From assembly GCA_029858875.1 (NCBI GenBank), contig JAOUEE010000005.1, positions 1 to 36,118 on the forward strand: a stretch of 36,118 bases of DNA, read 5' to 3'. This stretch comes from Acidimicrobiia bacterium (GTDB lineage Bacteria > Actinomycetota > Acidimicrobiia > Acidimicrobiales > SHLQ01). Below are positions 1 to 7,769 of the stretch, in pieces; the first letter of the stretch is position 1, and each line of letters begins with the position of its first letter. The translations under genes and the position numbers were made by a program. Under the pieces are notes generated by a model. That model worked only from the letters and a program-made list of their open reading frames with translations, did no database searches and was not told where the DNA came from.

Positions 1-980
1 GATGATCCCACCTCGGGTCCGACCCACCAGCGCCCATAGGCGCTGAGAAGGAGGAAGGCCACCCCGGCGAGCAGCAACCCGACGGGAAGCACGGCGGCTC
101 GGAGGGCGTCGCGACGGGGGAGCGGGGTGTAGGCCAGCACCAGCCCCACCACCAGCACCACGGCGTAGATCGTGGCCATGACGGGATTGCCGCCAATTCC
201 TTCGAACGTGGCGACCAGGGCGGTCTTCATGAAGCCGACCATCTCGGCCAGGTCGGTGCCCCGACCGTAGGGATCCTCGATGATCTCGGGGCCGATCGTC
301 AGATACCACACGCCGTACACCAGACCGAGGGGCACGGTGTTGAACACCGCCGGCCGCAGACCGCGCCGCACCAGGACGACGGCGCCGATCACCACGGTGA
401 TGAGTGGGGTGAACCCCGACGAGAACAGGCCGATGAACCCGAGCGCGAGGCCCACGCCGTCGCGCCACGAGATGGGGCCCTCGTGATCGGCCAGCAGCAG
501 GTGGGCCAAGCCAAGTACCAGCGAACCGGTGAACCCGATCTGGAACGCCCAGATGATGTTCTCCTCACCGGGACCGAAGAGGATGAACACCGATGCCGCG
601 GCGGTGGCGATCCAGGGGTTCACCTGGCAGCGCCGGATGATCAGCCACAGCAGGACGACGGCCGTGAGGTGGAGCACGATGACCGGCAGTTGGTACGGGC
701 GGTAGCTCTCCAGCCCCCACAGCCGGAACATGCCCCGGAAGGCCAGGATGGGAACCGACACCAGGTGCTCGTTGTGCGGCTCGACCAGTTGGCGGAGGTC
801 GCCGCCGTCGCGGTTGGCCAGGAACTGCCAGTCGTCGCCGTTGAACCAGTAGTACCGACTGATCTCGGAGACCAGGGCGACGAAGCCGACGACGATCGCT
901 GCCGCGAACACGATGATCGACCATCGGTCCGACGCCGAGCGCGCCGAGTCGGGTGGAGAGTCGACGTCTACGGCGGACAC
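1..980 (-). CDS. Polytopic membrane protein, glycosyltransferase-39/87-like (partial, runs off window start)
   Basis: Hand translation of the reverse complement from GTG at 980: VSAVDVDSPPDSARSASDRWSIIVFAAAIVVGFVALVSEISRYYWFNGDDWQFLANRDGG... open to base 1; many hydrophobic helices and a DDWxFL motif. Not in ORF track because it has no stop in the window. Confidence 0.75.
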   Translation of the reverse strand, partial: MSAVDVDSPPDSARSASDRWSIIVFAAAIVVGFVALVSEISRYYWFNGDDWQFLANRDGGDLRQLVEPHNEHLVSVPILAFRGMFRLWGLESYRPYQLPVIVLHLTAVVLLWLIIRRCQVNPWIATAAASVFILFGPGEENIIWAFQIGFTGSLVLGLAHLLLADHEGPISWRDGVGLALGFIGLFSSGFTPLITVVIGAVVLVRRGLRPAVFNTVPLGLVYGVWYLTIGPEIIEDPYGRGTDLAEMVGFMKTALVATFEGIGGNPVMATIYAVVLVVGLVLAYTPLPRRDALRAAVLPVGLLLAGVAFLLLSAYGRWWVGPEVGS

Positions 981-987
981 GGCGCCG

Positions 988-993
988 AGGGTA
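988..993 (-). promoter_or_regulatory. Candidate -10 (TACCCT) 7 nt before GTG of the membrane protein at 1..980
   Basis: TACCCT-cggcgcc-GTG on minus strand. Confidence 0.45.
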
Positions 994-1394
994 CCAGCGC
1001 CGTCCCGGTCGCTCGGCGGCGCCTCCCGAATACGTCACCTGACGAAATATGTCGTGGGCGGTCGGTGGTGGTGGGCCTGTCAGGGAGAAACCCGGTGCTG
1101 AGGACGCGCCGGCGCCGAAGCGCTCCGTCTTTGGTGCTATGGGTCGATCAGGGGCGCCGACAGCAATCACAGGACAGCCGCGCCGACAACGCCGCACGGC
1201 TTGCGAGACGAGTCGTTTCGCCACGGGCGGCGATTTCGCCTGCTTCATCGAGATCGGGCCGTCGGGGCGGGAATCCCGGGATGCGACCGCGCGGTCCAGG
1301 TTCCCCGTCTACTTTACATAACGAAGATTTCCGGCGCCCTGTCGGGTTCCAGGGGGTCACGGCATGGCGGTCCCCGGCCGGTCATGATGGGCCG

Positions 1395-2462
1395 GTGAGC
1401 CAAGGACCCACACCCGGCTGGTATCCCGACCCCGAAGGCACCGGCCAACTGCGCTGGTGGGACGGCCAACAATGGACGGCGACCTACCGACCGACCATCG
1501 CCCAGGCGCTGCCGCCGGCCCCCACCGACTGGGCCGGCTCAGGCCGCTATCGGCCCATCAACGGGTGGTTCACCCACATCTTCGGGCTCCTCGGCGATCG
1601 CATCGGCCATTTGTTCACCATCGCCGCCGTCACCCTGCTGCCGTTCACCGTGGTCTTCTTCGTCAGCATGTGGCAGGCCCTCGACGGCGTCGATGTCACC
1701 ATCGTCGACGACGACATCGAGGTGATCGGTTGGACCACGGGCGCCACCACCGCGCTCGTCGTCGGTGCGCTGGCCATGGTGTTCGGCTCGCTGTGGTTCA
1801 CCACCGCCGGTCAGCATCAGTTGTGGGCCAGCGCCGTTGGTCATCCCAGCTCCTGGTCGCGATCGATCATTCGAGGCCTCGTCTACCTCCCCCGCCTGGT
1901 GGGCTGGTCCCTCGTGATCAGCGCCGGCCTCGGTTTCGCCGTGGCGATCGTGGTGCTGGCCGGGCTAGTGGTGGCGCCCGCACTCGCCGTGTTGCTCGGG
2001 CTCGTGCTGGTCGCCGGACTGGTCTGGATCATGGTCCACCTCCAGTTCCTCATGGTGTCGGTGGTGAGCAGCCGGTCGAATGCCCTCACCGCCGCCTTCG
2101 GCATCGCTCGGGGTCGCTGGATGGCCACCTTCGGCCGCACCCTGCTCACCTGGATGGTGGCCGCCGCGGCGTCGTTGGCCTTCGCTTTCGTCGGCCAGAT
2201 CGTGTCGGTCATCGGCGGCGCCGGTTCGGGTGGAGCCGTCGAGTCAGTCGGTGGCGTCGACACCATCCACCTCGGCGATCTGTACCCCAACGTGGGGGCC
2301 GCCATCGTCTTCGGCATCGTGACCGCCCTCCAATCCGGTGCCAGCCAGGCCGTCACGATGGCCAGCCTCGCCTCGATGTACGTCGACGCCGGTGGGCCGA
2401 GCGACCCGAGCCTGGCCGGTTACGGGTCGGAATCGGGTCCCGCCCGCGCTCCCATCGCCTGA
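1395..2462 (+). CDS. DUF2510-domain integral membrane protein
   Basis: In-frame GTG at 1395 gives VSQGPTPGWYPDPEGTGQLRWWDGQQWT (DUF2510 motif) followed by several TM helices; the upstream part of ORF 483..2462 is antisense to the membrane protein at 1..980 and to intergenic DNA. Confidence 0.8.
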   Translation: MSQGPTPGWYPDPEGTGQLRWWDGQQWTATYRPTIAQALPPAPTDWAGSGRYRPINGWFTHIFGLLGDRIGHLFTIAAVTLLPFTVVFFVSMWQALDGVDVTIVDDDIEVIGWTTGATTALVVGALAMVFGSLWFTTAGQHQLWASAVGHPSSWSRSIIRGLVYLPRLVGWSLVISAGLGFAVAIVVLAGLVVAPALAVLLGLVLVAGLVWIMVHLQFLMVSVVSSRSNALTAAFGIARGRWMATFGRTLLTWMVAAAASLAFAFVGQIVSVIGGAGSGGAVESVGGVDTIHLGDLYPNVGAAIVFGIVTALQSGASQAVTMASLASMYVDAGGPSDPSLAGYGSESGPARAPIA

Positions 2463-2511
2463 GCCGGTCGGTGCCTGCCGGCGGGCCTATGTGATGCCCG
2501 GGGCCAACCAC

Positions 2512-2517
2512 TAGCGT
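2512..2517 (+). promoter_or_regulatory. Candidate -10 (TAGCGT) 8 nt before ATG of RD-repeat gene
   Basis: TAGCGT-ggtcgcct-ATG; -10 lies in the loop of ACCAC-tagc-GTGGT. Confidence 0.45.
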
Positions 2518-2525
2518 GGTCGCCT

Positions 2526-4022
2526 ATGTCGAGGCGTCTCGAAGTCGAACTGACCAGTGTCCGTGATGACGGCAGATGGACCTGGAGGGCCGCCGGCGCG
2601 AAGCAGCCGAAGGGCGAGGTCGATGCCGTCCTGCTCTTCGACGGAGCCAAGGTGGGTGACGTGGTCAAGGTGGAGGCCGAGTTCTTCATCGATGGGATCA
2701 GCGTCACCCAGGTGTTCCCGCCGAAGCAGAAGGTCCGCAACGAGCCCGAGCGACTCGAGTTGTTGGGTTCGGAACGCGAACCCGGTGGGGTCACGACCCA
2801 GCTGGTGGGTAAGAAGGGCCGACGCGGCGACGACCGAGGCCGAGATCGTGATCGCGACCGCGATCGCAAGCGCAAACGCCCTGATCGCAAGGACCGAGGC
2901 GACGGCCGCGACGCCAAGGAGCGTGATCGCGGGTCGCGACCGCGCCGCGAGCAGGCGCCGGCCCCGGAGCGGCCGAAGGTGCCGCGACTCAAGGCCGGTC
3001 GGGCCCACCGCAAGGCGGCGCTCGAAGCGCTGCCCGAGGTCCAGCGTCCGATCGCCGAGCAGCTGCTGCGGGGTGGCATTCCCGCGCTGCGCCAGGCCGT
3101 CGACAAGCAGAACGAGGTGGCCAAGGCCGAAGGCAAGCCGCTCGTCAAGGCCGACCCGCTGGTCGGACTGGCCGAGCAGATCTACCCGGCGCTGCGGACC
3201 GCCGAGTGGCGGGACCGGGCCGACGCGGCCATGGCCGGCATCGACGAGGTCGATCTGCGCGACCTGCGGTCGGTCGTGGTCGCCGCTGACACCGCCGCCC
3301 GAGACGACGAGACCCGTGCGCTGGCATCGGATCTGCGCGAGGCGCTACTGCGGCGGGTCGATGCCGAGCACAACAACTGGTTGAGCGAGATCGCCGGCAC
3401 ACTGGCCGATGGTCGAACCGTGCGCGCCCTCCGGCTCAGCTCGCGCCCGCCCAAAGCCGGCGCCCCGCTGCCCACGGACCTGGCAGCCCGACTGGCTGCC
3501 GCCGCCAGCGAGGGCCTGGCCGCAGACACCGGCCAGGAGCGCTACGCAACCGTGCTCGACGCCGTGGCCTTCTCTCCCGTGCGGACGCTGGTCACGCCGG
3601 CGGCGGTGCCCGACAAGCCCGGTACCGAGCTGATCGAGGCCGTCACCCGACTGTCGAGTCGGATCCCCCAGGTTGCCGGCCTGTTCGGGATCGAGCCCAG
3701 CGAGGCACCGTCCTCGGCCCGGCGACGCCCCAAGCGCTCCTCCCGCACGGGTGGCGCGAAGCCCATCCCCCCTCCCCCGCCGGCTGCCGACACCGCGGCC
3801 GAGCGGCCTGCTCCGGCATCCACCGCTGAGCACCCGGAGCCCACCGCCGAGCCGGCCGGCGAGGCCGATGTGGCGTCCCCACCAGCCGATCCGAGCCCCG
3901 AGGTGTACGAAGCGACTGCTCCCCCGTCCGAGACCCATGAGCCGGTCGCATACTCGGAGTCACCAGCGGAGCCGGCCGAGGCGCCCGCGGCCGCCGAGTC
4001 ACCCGCCGACGGCACGCCATGA
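2526..4022 (+). CDS. Conserved hypothetical: N-terminal TRAM/OB-like beta domain, Arg-Asp (RD) repeat linker, helical domain, Pro/Ala/Glu-rich tail
   Basis: ORF 498 aa; RGRDRDRDRDRKRKRPDRKDRGDGRDAKERDRGSRPRRE segment; ATGA overlap with the downstream crotonase gene. Confidence 0.75.
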   Translation: MSRRLEVELTSVRDDGRWTWRAAGAKQPKGEVDAVLLFDGAKVGDVVKVEAEFFIDGISVTQVFPPKQKVRNEPERLELLGSEREPGGVTTQLVGKKGRRGDDRGRDRDRDRDRKRKRPDRKDRGDGRDAKERDRGSRPRREQAPAPERPKVPRLKAGRAHRKAALEALPEVQRPIAEQLLRGGIPALRQAVDKQNEVAKAEGKPLVKADPLVGLAEQIYPALRTAEWRDRADAAMAGIDEVDLRDLRSVVVAADTAARDDETRALASDLREALLRRVDAEHNNWLSEIAGTLADGRTVRALRLSSRPPKAGAPLPTDLAARLAAAASEGLAADTGQERYATVLDAVAFSPVRTLVTPAAVPDKPGTELIEAVTRLSSRIPQVAGLFGIEPSEAPSSARRRPKRSSRTGGAKPIPPPPPAADTAAERPAPASTAEHPEPTAEPAGEADVASPPADPSPEVYEATAPPSETHEPVAYSESPAEPAEAPAAAESPADGTP

Positions 4023-4786
4023 GCGTGGTCAGCTTCGAGGAGCGGGGTAACACCGCGATCATCCGCCTCGACCGGCCCGAGGCCCGCAATGCCGTCAACC
4101 AGGAGCTGGCCGAGGCGCTCGAGGCCGCGGTGGACCGCTTCGAGGCCGATGAGCGGCTGTGGACCGCGGTGCTCGCCGGCGACGGCCCTGCGTTCTGCGC
4201 CGGTGCCGATCTGAAAGCCATCTCCTCCGGTGCGGCCACCATGTTGGGCACCGAGCGCAGCGGCTTCGCCGGCTTCGTGCTCCACGATCGGACCAAGCCC
4301 GTGATCGCCGCGGTCGAGGGGCCGGCCGTGGCCGGCGGCACCGAGATCGTGTTGGCCTGTGACCTGGTGGTCGCCGCCGAGGGGGCCACGTTCGGGCTGC
4401 CCGAGGTCAAGCGATCGCTGGTGGCCGCGGCCGGCGGCACCGTTCGCCTGCCACGGTCGGTGCCCCTGAAGGTGGCCATGGAGATCGCGCTGACCGGCGA
4501 CCACATCAGCGCGCCGCGTGCGTACGAGGTGGGCCTGGTCAACGAGGTCTGTTCCAATGACGAGGCCCTGGATCGGGCCCTGGCCCTGGCCGCCCGCATC
4601 AACGCCAACGCTCCCCTGGCCGTCCGGGCGACTCGACAGGCCATTCTCGACGGGCTCACACTGGATGTGCGCGACGGCATCCGAGCGGCGTCACGGCTCA
4701 GCGCCCAATTGGCTTCCACCGCTGACTTCGCCGAGGGACCGCTGGCCTTCGTCGAGAAGCGGACACCGCAATGGAAGGGCGCCTGA
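4019..4786 (+). CDS. Enoyl-CoA hydratase/isomerase (crotonase) family protein
   Basis: Crotonase signature RLDRPEARNAVN, GDGPAFCAGADLK, GGTEIVLACDLVVA, FGLPEVKR; both catalytic Glu positions present. Confidence 0.92.
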   Translation: MSVVSFEERGNTAIIRLDRPEARNAVNQELAEALEAAVDRFEADERLWTAVLAGDGPAFCAGADLKAISSGAATMLGTERSGFAGFVLHDRTKPVIAAVEGPAVAGGTEIVLACDLVVAAEGATFGLPEVKRSLVAAAGGTVRLPRSVPLKVAMEIALTGDHISAPRAYEVGLVNEVCSNDEALDRALALAARINANAPLAVRATRQAILDGLTLDVRDGIRAASRLSAQLASTADFAEGPLAFVEKRTPQWKGA

Positions 4787-4877
4787 GGCGGTAGCCGCAC
4801 CTGCCGGTCATCGCGGCGGAAGGCGTCGCCCTGGCGGCGCGGCTTCGCGGCGGTGCGGTCGGATCGGTGACGATCGG

Positions 4878-5285
4878 TCAGACGATGGTGTCGATGATGT
4901 GGTTCTCGGCGAGGAATTCGGCCAGTCCGTCCACCAGATCCAGTTCGGCGACGTGTTCCAGCGGGATCCAGCCGGCACCCATGGCGTCGTCACCGGCGAC
5001 CGGCTCCTGGTGACCCAGGACGGTGACGTCGAAGTCCAGGATCACCAGGTGCGTACCCTCCGAGAACCGCTCCACCCAGCCGACGAAGCGGCCGCACACC
5101 GCCTCCACCCGGGTCTCCTCGGCCAGCTCGCGCACGACGGCTTCGGCCAGGAGCTCGCCGCCCTCGACCCGGCCCCCGGGAAGGGACCACCGGCCCTGGT
5201 CGGGTGGGGCGCCCCGTTGGATCAACAGCAGTTGCCCCTCGCTGATGGCGATGGCACCGACACAGACCTGGGGTCGATCGGTCAC
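4878..5285 (-). CDS. Nudix hydrolase
   Basis: Nudix box GGRVEGGELLAEAVVRELAEETRVEA; GTG at 5285 overlaps the TGA of the upstream GNAT gene; longer ORF start (5414) is out of context. Confidence 0.85.
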   Translation of the reverse strand: MTDRPQVCVGAIAISEGQLLLIQRGAPPDQGRWSLPGGRVEGGELLAEAVVRELAEETRVEAVCGRFVGWVERFSEGTHLVILDFDVTVLGHQEPVAGDDAMGAGWIPLEHVAELDLVDGLAEFLAENHIIDTIV

Positions 5286-5755
5286 CGGTCGATCGACCGA
5301 TGCACGACGATGGCCCGGGCCACCAGACCGTGCGTCTCGAAGAAGTTCTTGGTCGCCCGGTTGCCCGGCAACGCCAGACTGTCGACCCCGAAGCAGCCGG
5401 CGTCGGTGGCCCACGACACGATGGCGCCCATGAGCTCCTCCCCCACCCCGACACCGCGGGCGTCGGGCAGCACGTAGATGTCGGTGATCCGCCCCAGTCT
5501 GCCGCCGTCGAGCACGCTCTCGACGTGCACCATGCCGTAGCCCACCACCACGTCGTCGAGGGTGCCGACCACGACGAGGTGCTCTTCGTCATCCATGGCC
5601 AGCGACAGGCGATCGGTGGCCGGCAACGGCCCCGCTTCTCGTCGGGCCCACACGGCGCCACCCTTGGTCGGTGTGAGCTCGTCGACGGCCGCCTCGACCA
5701 ATTCGGCGAGGGTGGTCAGATCGGCGGGGAGGGCCGGTCGGCAAGCCTCGTCCAT
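5282..5755 (-). CDS. GNAT family N-acetyltransferase
   Basis: MDEACRPALPADLTTLAELV...ITDIYVLPDARGVGVGEELM...GNRATKNFFETHGLVAR; ATG at 5755 overlaps the TGA of the upstream gene. Confidence 0.85.
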   Translation of the reverse strand: MDEACRPALPADLTTLAELVEAAVDELTPTKGGAVWARREAGPLPATDRLSLAMDDEEHLVVVGTLDDVVVGYGMVHVESVLDGGRLGRITDIYVLPDARGVGVGEELMGAIVSWATDAGCFGVDSLALPGNRATKNFFETHGLVARAIVVHRSIDR

Positions 5756-6177
5756 CAGGATCGGAGCTGCTCCACCCGATTGAGTACCGTGGCCCGGTTG
5801 CGTCCGGCCCGCTCGTGGGCTGCCACCGCCTCGACCACGGCGGGCGGCTTCTGCGCCAGGAGCTTGACGATCTGGGCCGCGGTGAGGTGGTCGTAGCCCG
5901 GCCACGGCTCGGCAGGCGTCTCCGGCCCGCTGTCGGCCGAATCGGGGGTGAGGACATCCCGGAAGCCCGACACCGCCGCGTTGACGACCTTGGTGGCCTC
6001 GTTCTGGCCTCGTTGCAGCGCGAACCGTCCCACCACGCGGGCCAACGCCACCTGGCCCCGTCCTCGCTCGGCGAGCTTGGGAATGATCTCCCGGGCCTCG
6101 AGAGCCAGGCCGAGCGGCGCATAGACGAACAGGTCCAACGCCGTACCGACGAGATCGGACTCGTCGTCACGGTTCAT
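5755..6177 (-). CDS. Conserved hypothetical, lipid-droplet-associated/phasin-like helical protein (tentative)
   Basis: APLGLALEAREIIPKLAERGRGQVALARVVGRFALQRGQ plus C-terminal YDHLTAAQIVKLLAQKPPAVVEAVAAHERAGRNRATVLNRVEQL, a helical motif common in actinobacterial proteins. Confidence 0.6.
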   Translation of the reverse strand: MNRDDESDLVGTALDLFVYAPLGLALEAREIIPKLAERGRGQVALARVVGRFALQRGQNEATKVVNAAVSGFRDVLTPDSADSGPETPAEPWPGYDHLTAAQIVKLLAQKPPAVVEAVAAHERAGRNRATVLNRVEQLRS

Positions 6178-6187
6178 GGGACCGACC

Positions 6188-6706
6188 TCAGCGCCTGACG
6201 CGCTCGAGCGACGGGCAGGGGTCCTCGCCGAAGGGGCAACGCGGGTTCGTCCGGGACACGAACTGGCTGGGGCTCACGATGAAGAAGCAGCCGTCGCAGG
6301 TCCACTCGTCGTCGCGCTTGGGCGCCACCGGCTCGCCCTTGGCCACGGGGACGACCGGCGCCACGGGCCCGTCGTCTTCGTCCTCGTCGTCGTCGTCCTC
6401 GTCGTCGCCCGATGCGATTCGGTCCTTCAGGATGGTGTCGAGGTCGGCCTCGACATCATCGGGGTCGGGCTCGTCGTCGTCATCGTCGTCGCTCGCCGGT
6501 GCTCGGCGCGGCCCGGCCTCGTCGTCGTCATCCTCGTCGTCGTCATCGTCGATGATGTCATCGTCCTCGTCGATTCCGACGACCGTGTCGAAATCCTCGT
6601 CGAGATCCTCCTCGTCGAGATCCTCGTCATCGATGTCGTCGTCGTCGATGGCTTCGTCGTCGAGCTCGTCGTCTGACGCGGTGTCTTCTGTTTCGTCCTC
6701 AGCCAT
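6188..6706 (-). CDS. Highly acidic protein with C-terminal zinc-ribbon-like Cys motif (DUF4193-like)
   Basis: Asp/Glu runs over about 120 aa, then DDEWTCDGCFFIVSPSQFVSRTNPRCPFGEDPCPSL; resembles the DUF4193 architecture. Confidence 0.7.
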   Translation of the reverse strand: MAEDETEDTASDDELDDEAIDDDDIDDEDLDEEDLDEDFDTVVGIDEDDDIIDDDDDEDDDDEAGPRRAPASDDDDDDEPDPDDVEADLDTILKDRIASGDDEDDDDEDEDDGPVAPVVPVAKGEPVAPKRDDEWTCDGCFFIVSPSQFVSRTNPRCPFGEDPCPSLERVRR

Positions 6707-6771
6707 GGGGTCCTCGGGTGGCGCAACGTCGCGGGCCGGAGCATAGACAGATCAGGGCGCCCATCGTGCGC

Positions 6772-6799
6772 ATTCCGGACCGTTTTGTCGATTCCGGAC
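6772..6799. repeat. Direct repeat ATTCCGGAC x2, 19-nt period
   Basis: ATTCCGGAC at 6772-6780 and 6791-6799 between the LysM and acidic-protein genes. Confidence 0.55.
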
Positions 6800-6839
6800 A
6801 CCAAGAGGCCGCTCATCCGCCCACGGCGGTGGCATGTGG

Positions 6840-7673
6840 TCAGCTTGCTGAAGGGATTCGCAGGTACTGGTCGACCCGGATCTGGCCCTCGGACGTCAGC
6901 TGATTGGCCCGCAGGATCTCATCGATGGAGATGACGAACCGGGCGGCGATGCTCGTGGCCGTGTCCCCCCGCTGCACCTTGTAGATGCTGATGATGGCCG
7001 GCCCCGACGAGCTGTTCGGAGCGTAGGTCGGCGTCACGGGCGCCGGTGCCGCCGGTCCGTTGCTGGCCGGCGCGGTCGGGGTCGGCCCGTTGCTCGGCAG
7101 CTCGATCTTCTGGCCCGGTTGGACGGCATTGCCGTGCAGCCCGTTCACCGCCTTGAGCACGGAGACCGTGGTGCCGGTGGCCTGGGCGATCGACCACAAG
7201 GTGTCGCCGGCTGTCACCGTGTAGCTGCCGCCGAGCGCACCCGGGGATTCCGGTGCGTCCGGTTCATGGGCGTCGGTGGCGCCACCTTGTGGCCGATCGG
7301 CTGGTTTGGGGGGATCAGAGTCAGGTCGGTTGTCACCCGCCGGCGCCGCCGGGGATGGGGCGGGTCGATCAGGGCGTGGCGGTGGCGCACTGTCGGCGGT
7401 GGGGGCCGAGTCCTCGGCGGAGGCGTTCAGGTGCAGCTCCTGGCCGATCAGGATGAGATCGGGGTTCTGGATCCCATTGGCGCGGGCCAGGGCGCCAACG
7501 GTGGTCCCCTCGGCCTGGGAGAGGCTCCACAGCGTGTCGCCTTTCTTCACGATGTAGGTGCCGGCCGCCATCTGGCCGGCCAGGGCGGCCACCGCGACCG
7601 CGGCGACGGCGCGTTGGCGGGACCGGTGGCGGGGATCGGCCGGTTGGGGCGGAGTGGCGTCAGAGGATGACAC
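6840..7673 (-). CDS. LysM-repeat protein (three LysM motifs)
   Basis: GTYIVKKGDTLWSLSQAEGTTVGALARANGI, GSYTVTAGDTLWSIAQATGTTVSVLKAVNGL, SIYKVQRGDTATSIAARFVISIDEILRANQL. AGGAAGGA about 8 nt before GTG at 7673 suggests that start rather than 7694. Confidence 0.9.
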   Translation of the reverse strand: MSSSDATPPQPADPRHRSRQRAVAAVAVAALAGQMAAGTYIVKKGDTLWSLSQAEGTTVGALARANGIQNPDLILIGQELHLNASAEDSAPTADSAPPPRPDRPAPSPAAPAGDNRPDSDPPKPADRPQGGATDAHEPDAPESPGALGGSYTVTAGDTLWSIAQATGTTVSVLKAVNGLHGNAVQPGQKIELPSNGPTPTAPASNGPAAPAPVTPTYAPNSSSGPAIISIYKVQRGDTATSIAARFVISIDEILRANQLTSEGQIRVDQYLRIPSAS

Positions 7674-7769
7674 GACAGGGTCCTTCCTGTGCACTCCGCC
7701 CGCCGCGCGACCAAATACTAGCGACGGGCCGCGCGAATACCACCACGCACGGTGCGCGGATTTCGGGGC

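Noticed and set aside
1311-1330. TTTACATAACGAAG as a dif/attachment or recombinase site
   Set aside because: No inverted arms, flanking integrase gene or matching second copy in the window.
483-1394. N-terminal 304 residues of plus-strand ORF 483..2462
   Set aside because: Antisense to the membrane protein at 1..980 and then intergenic; DUF2510 motif begins right after the in-frame GTG at 1395.
4787-4877. GC-rich small palindromes between crotonase and Nudix genes as a terminator
   Set aside because: Stems of only 4-5 bp with competing foldings; no clear structure.
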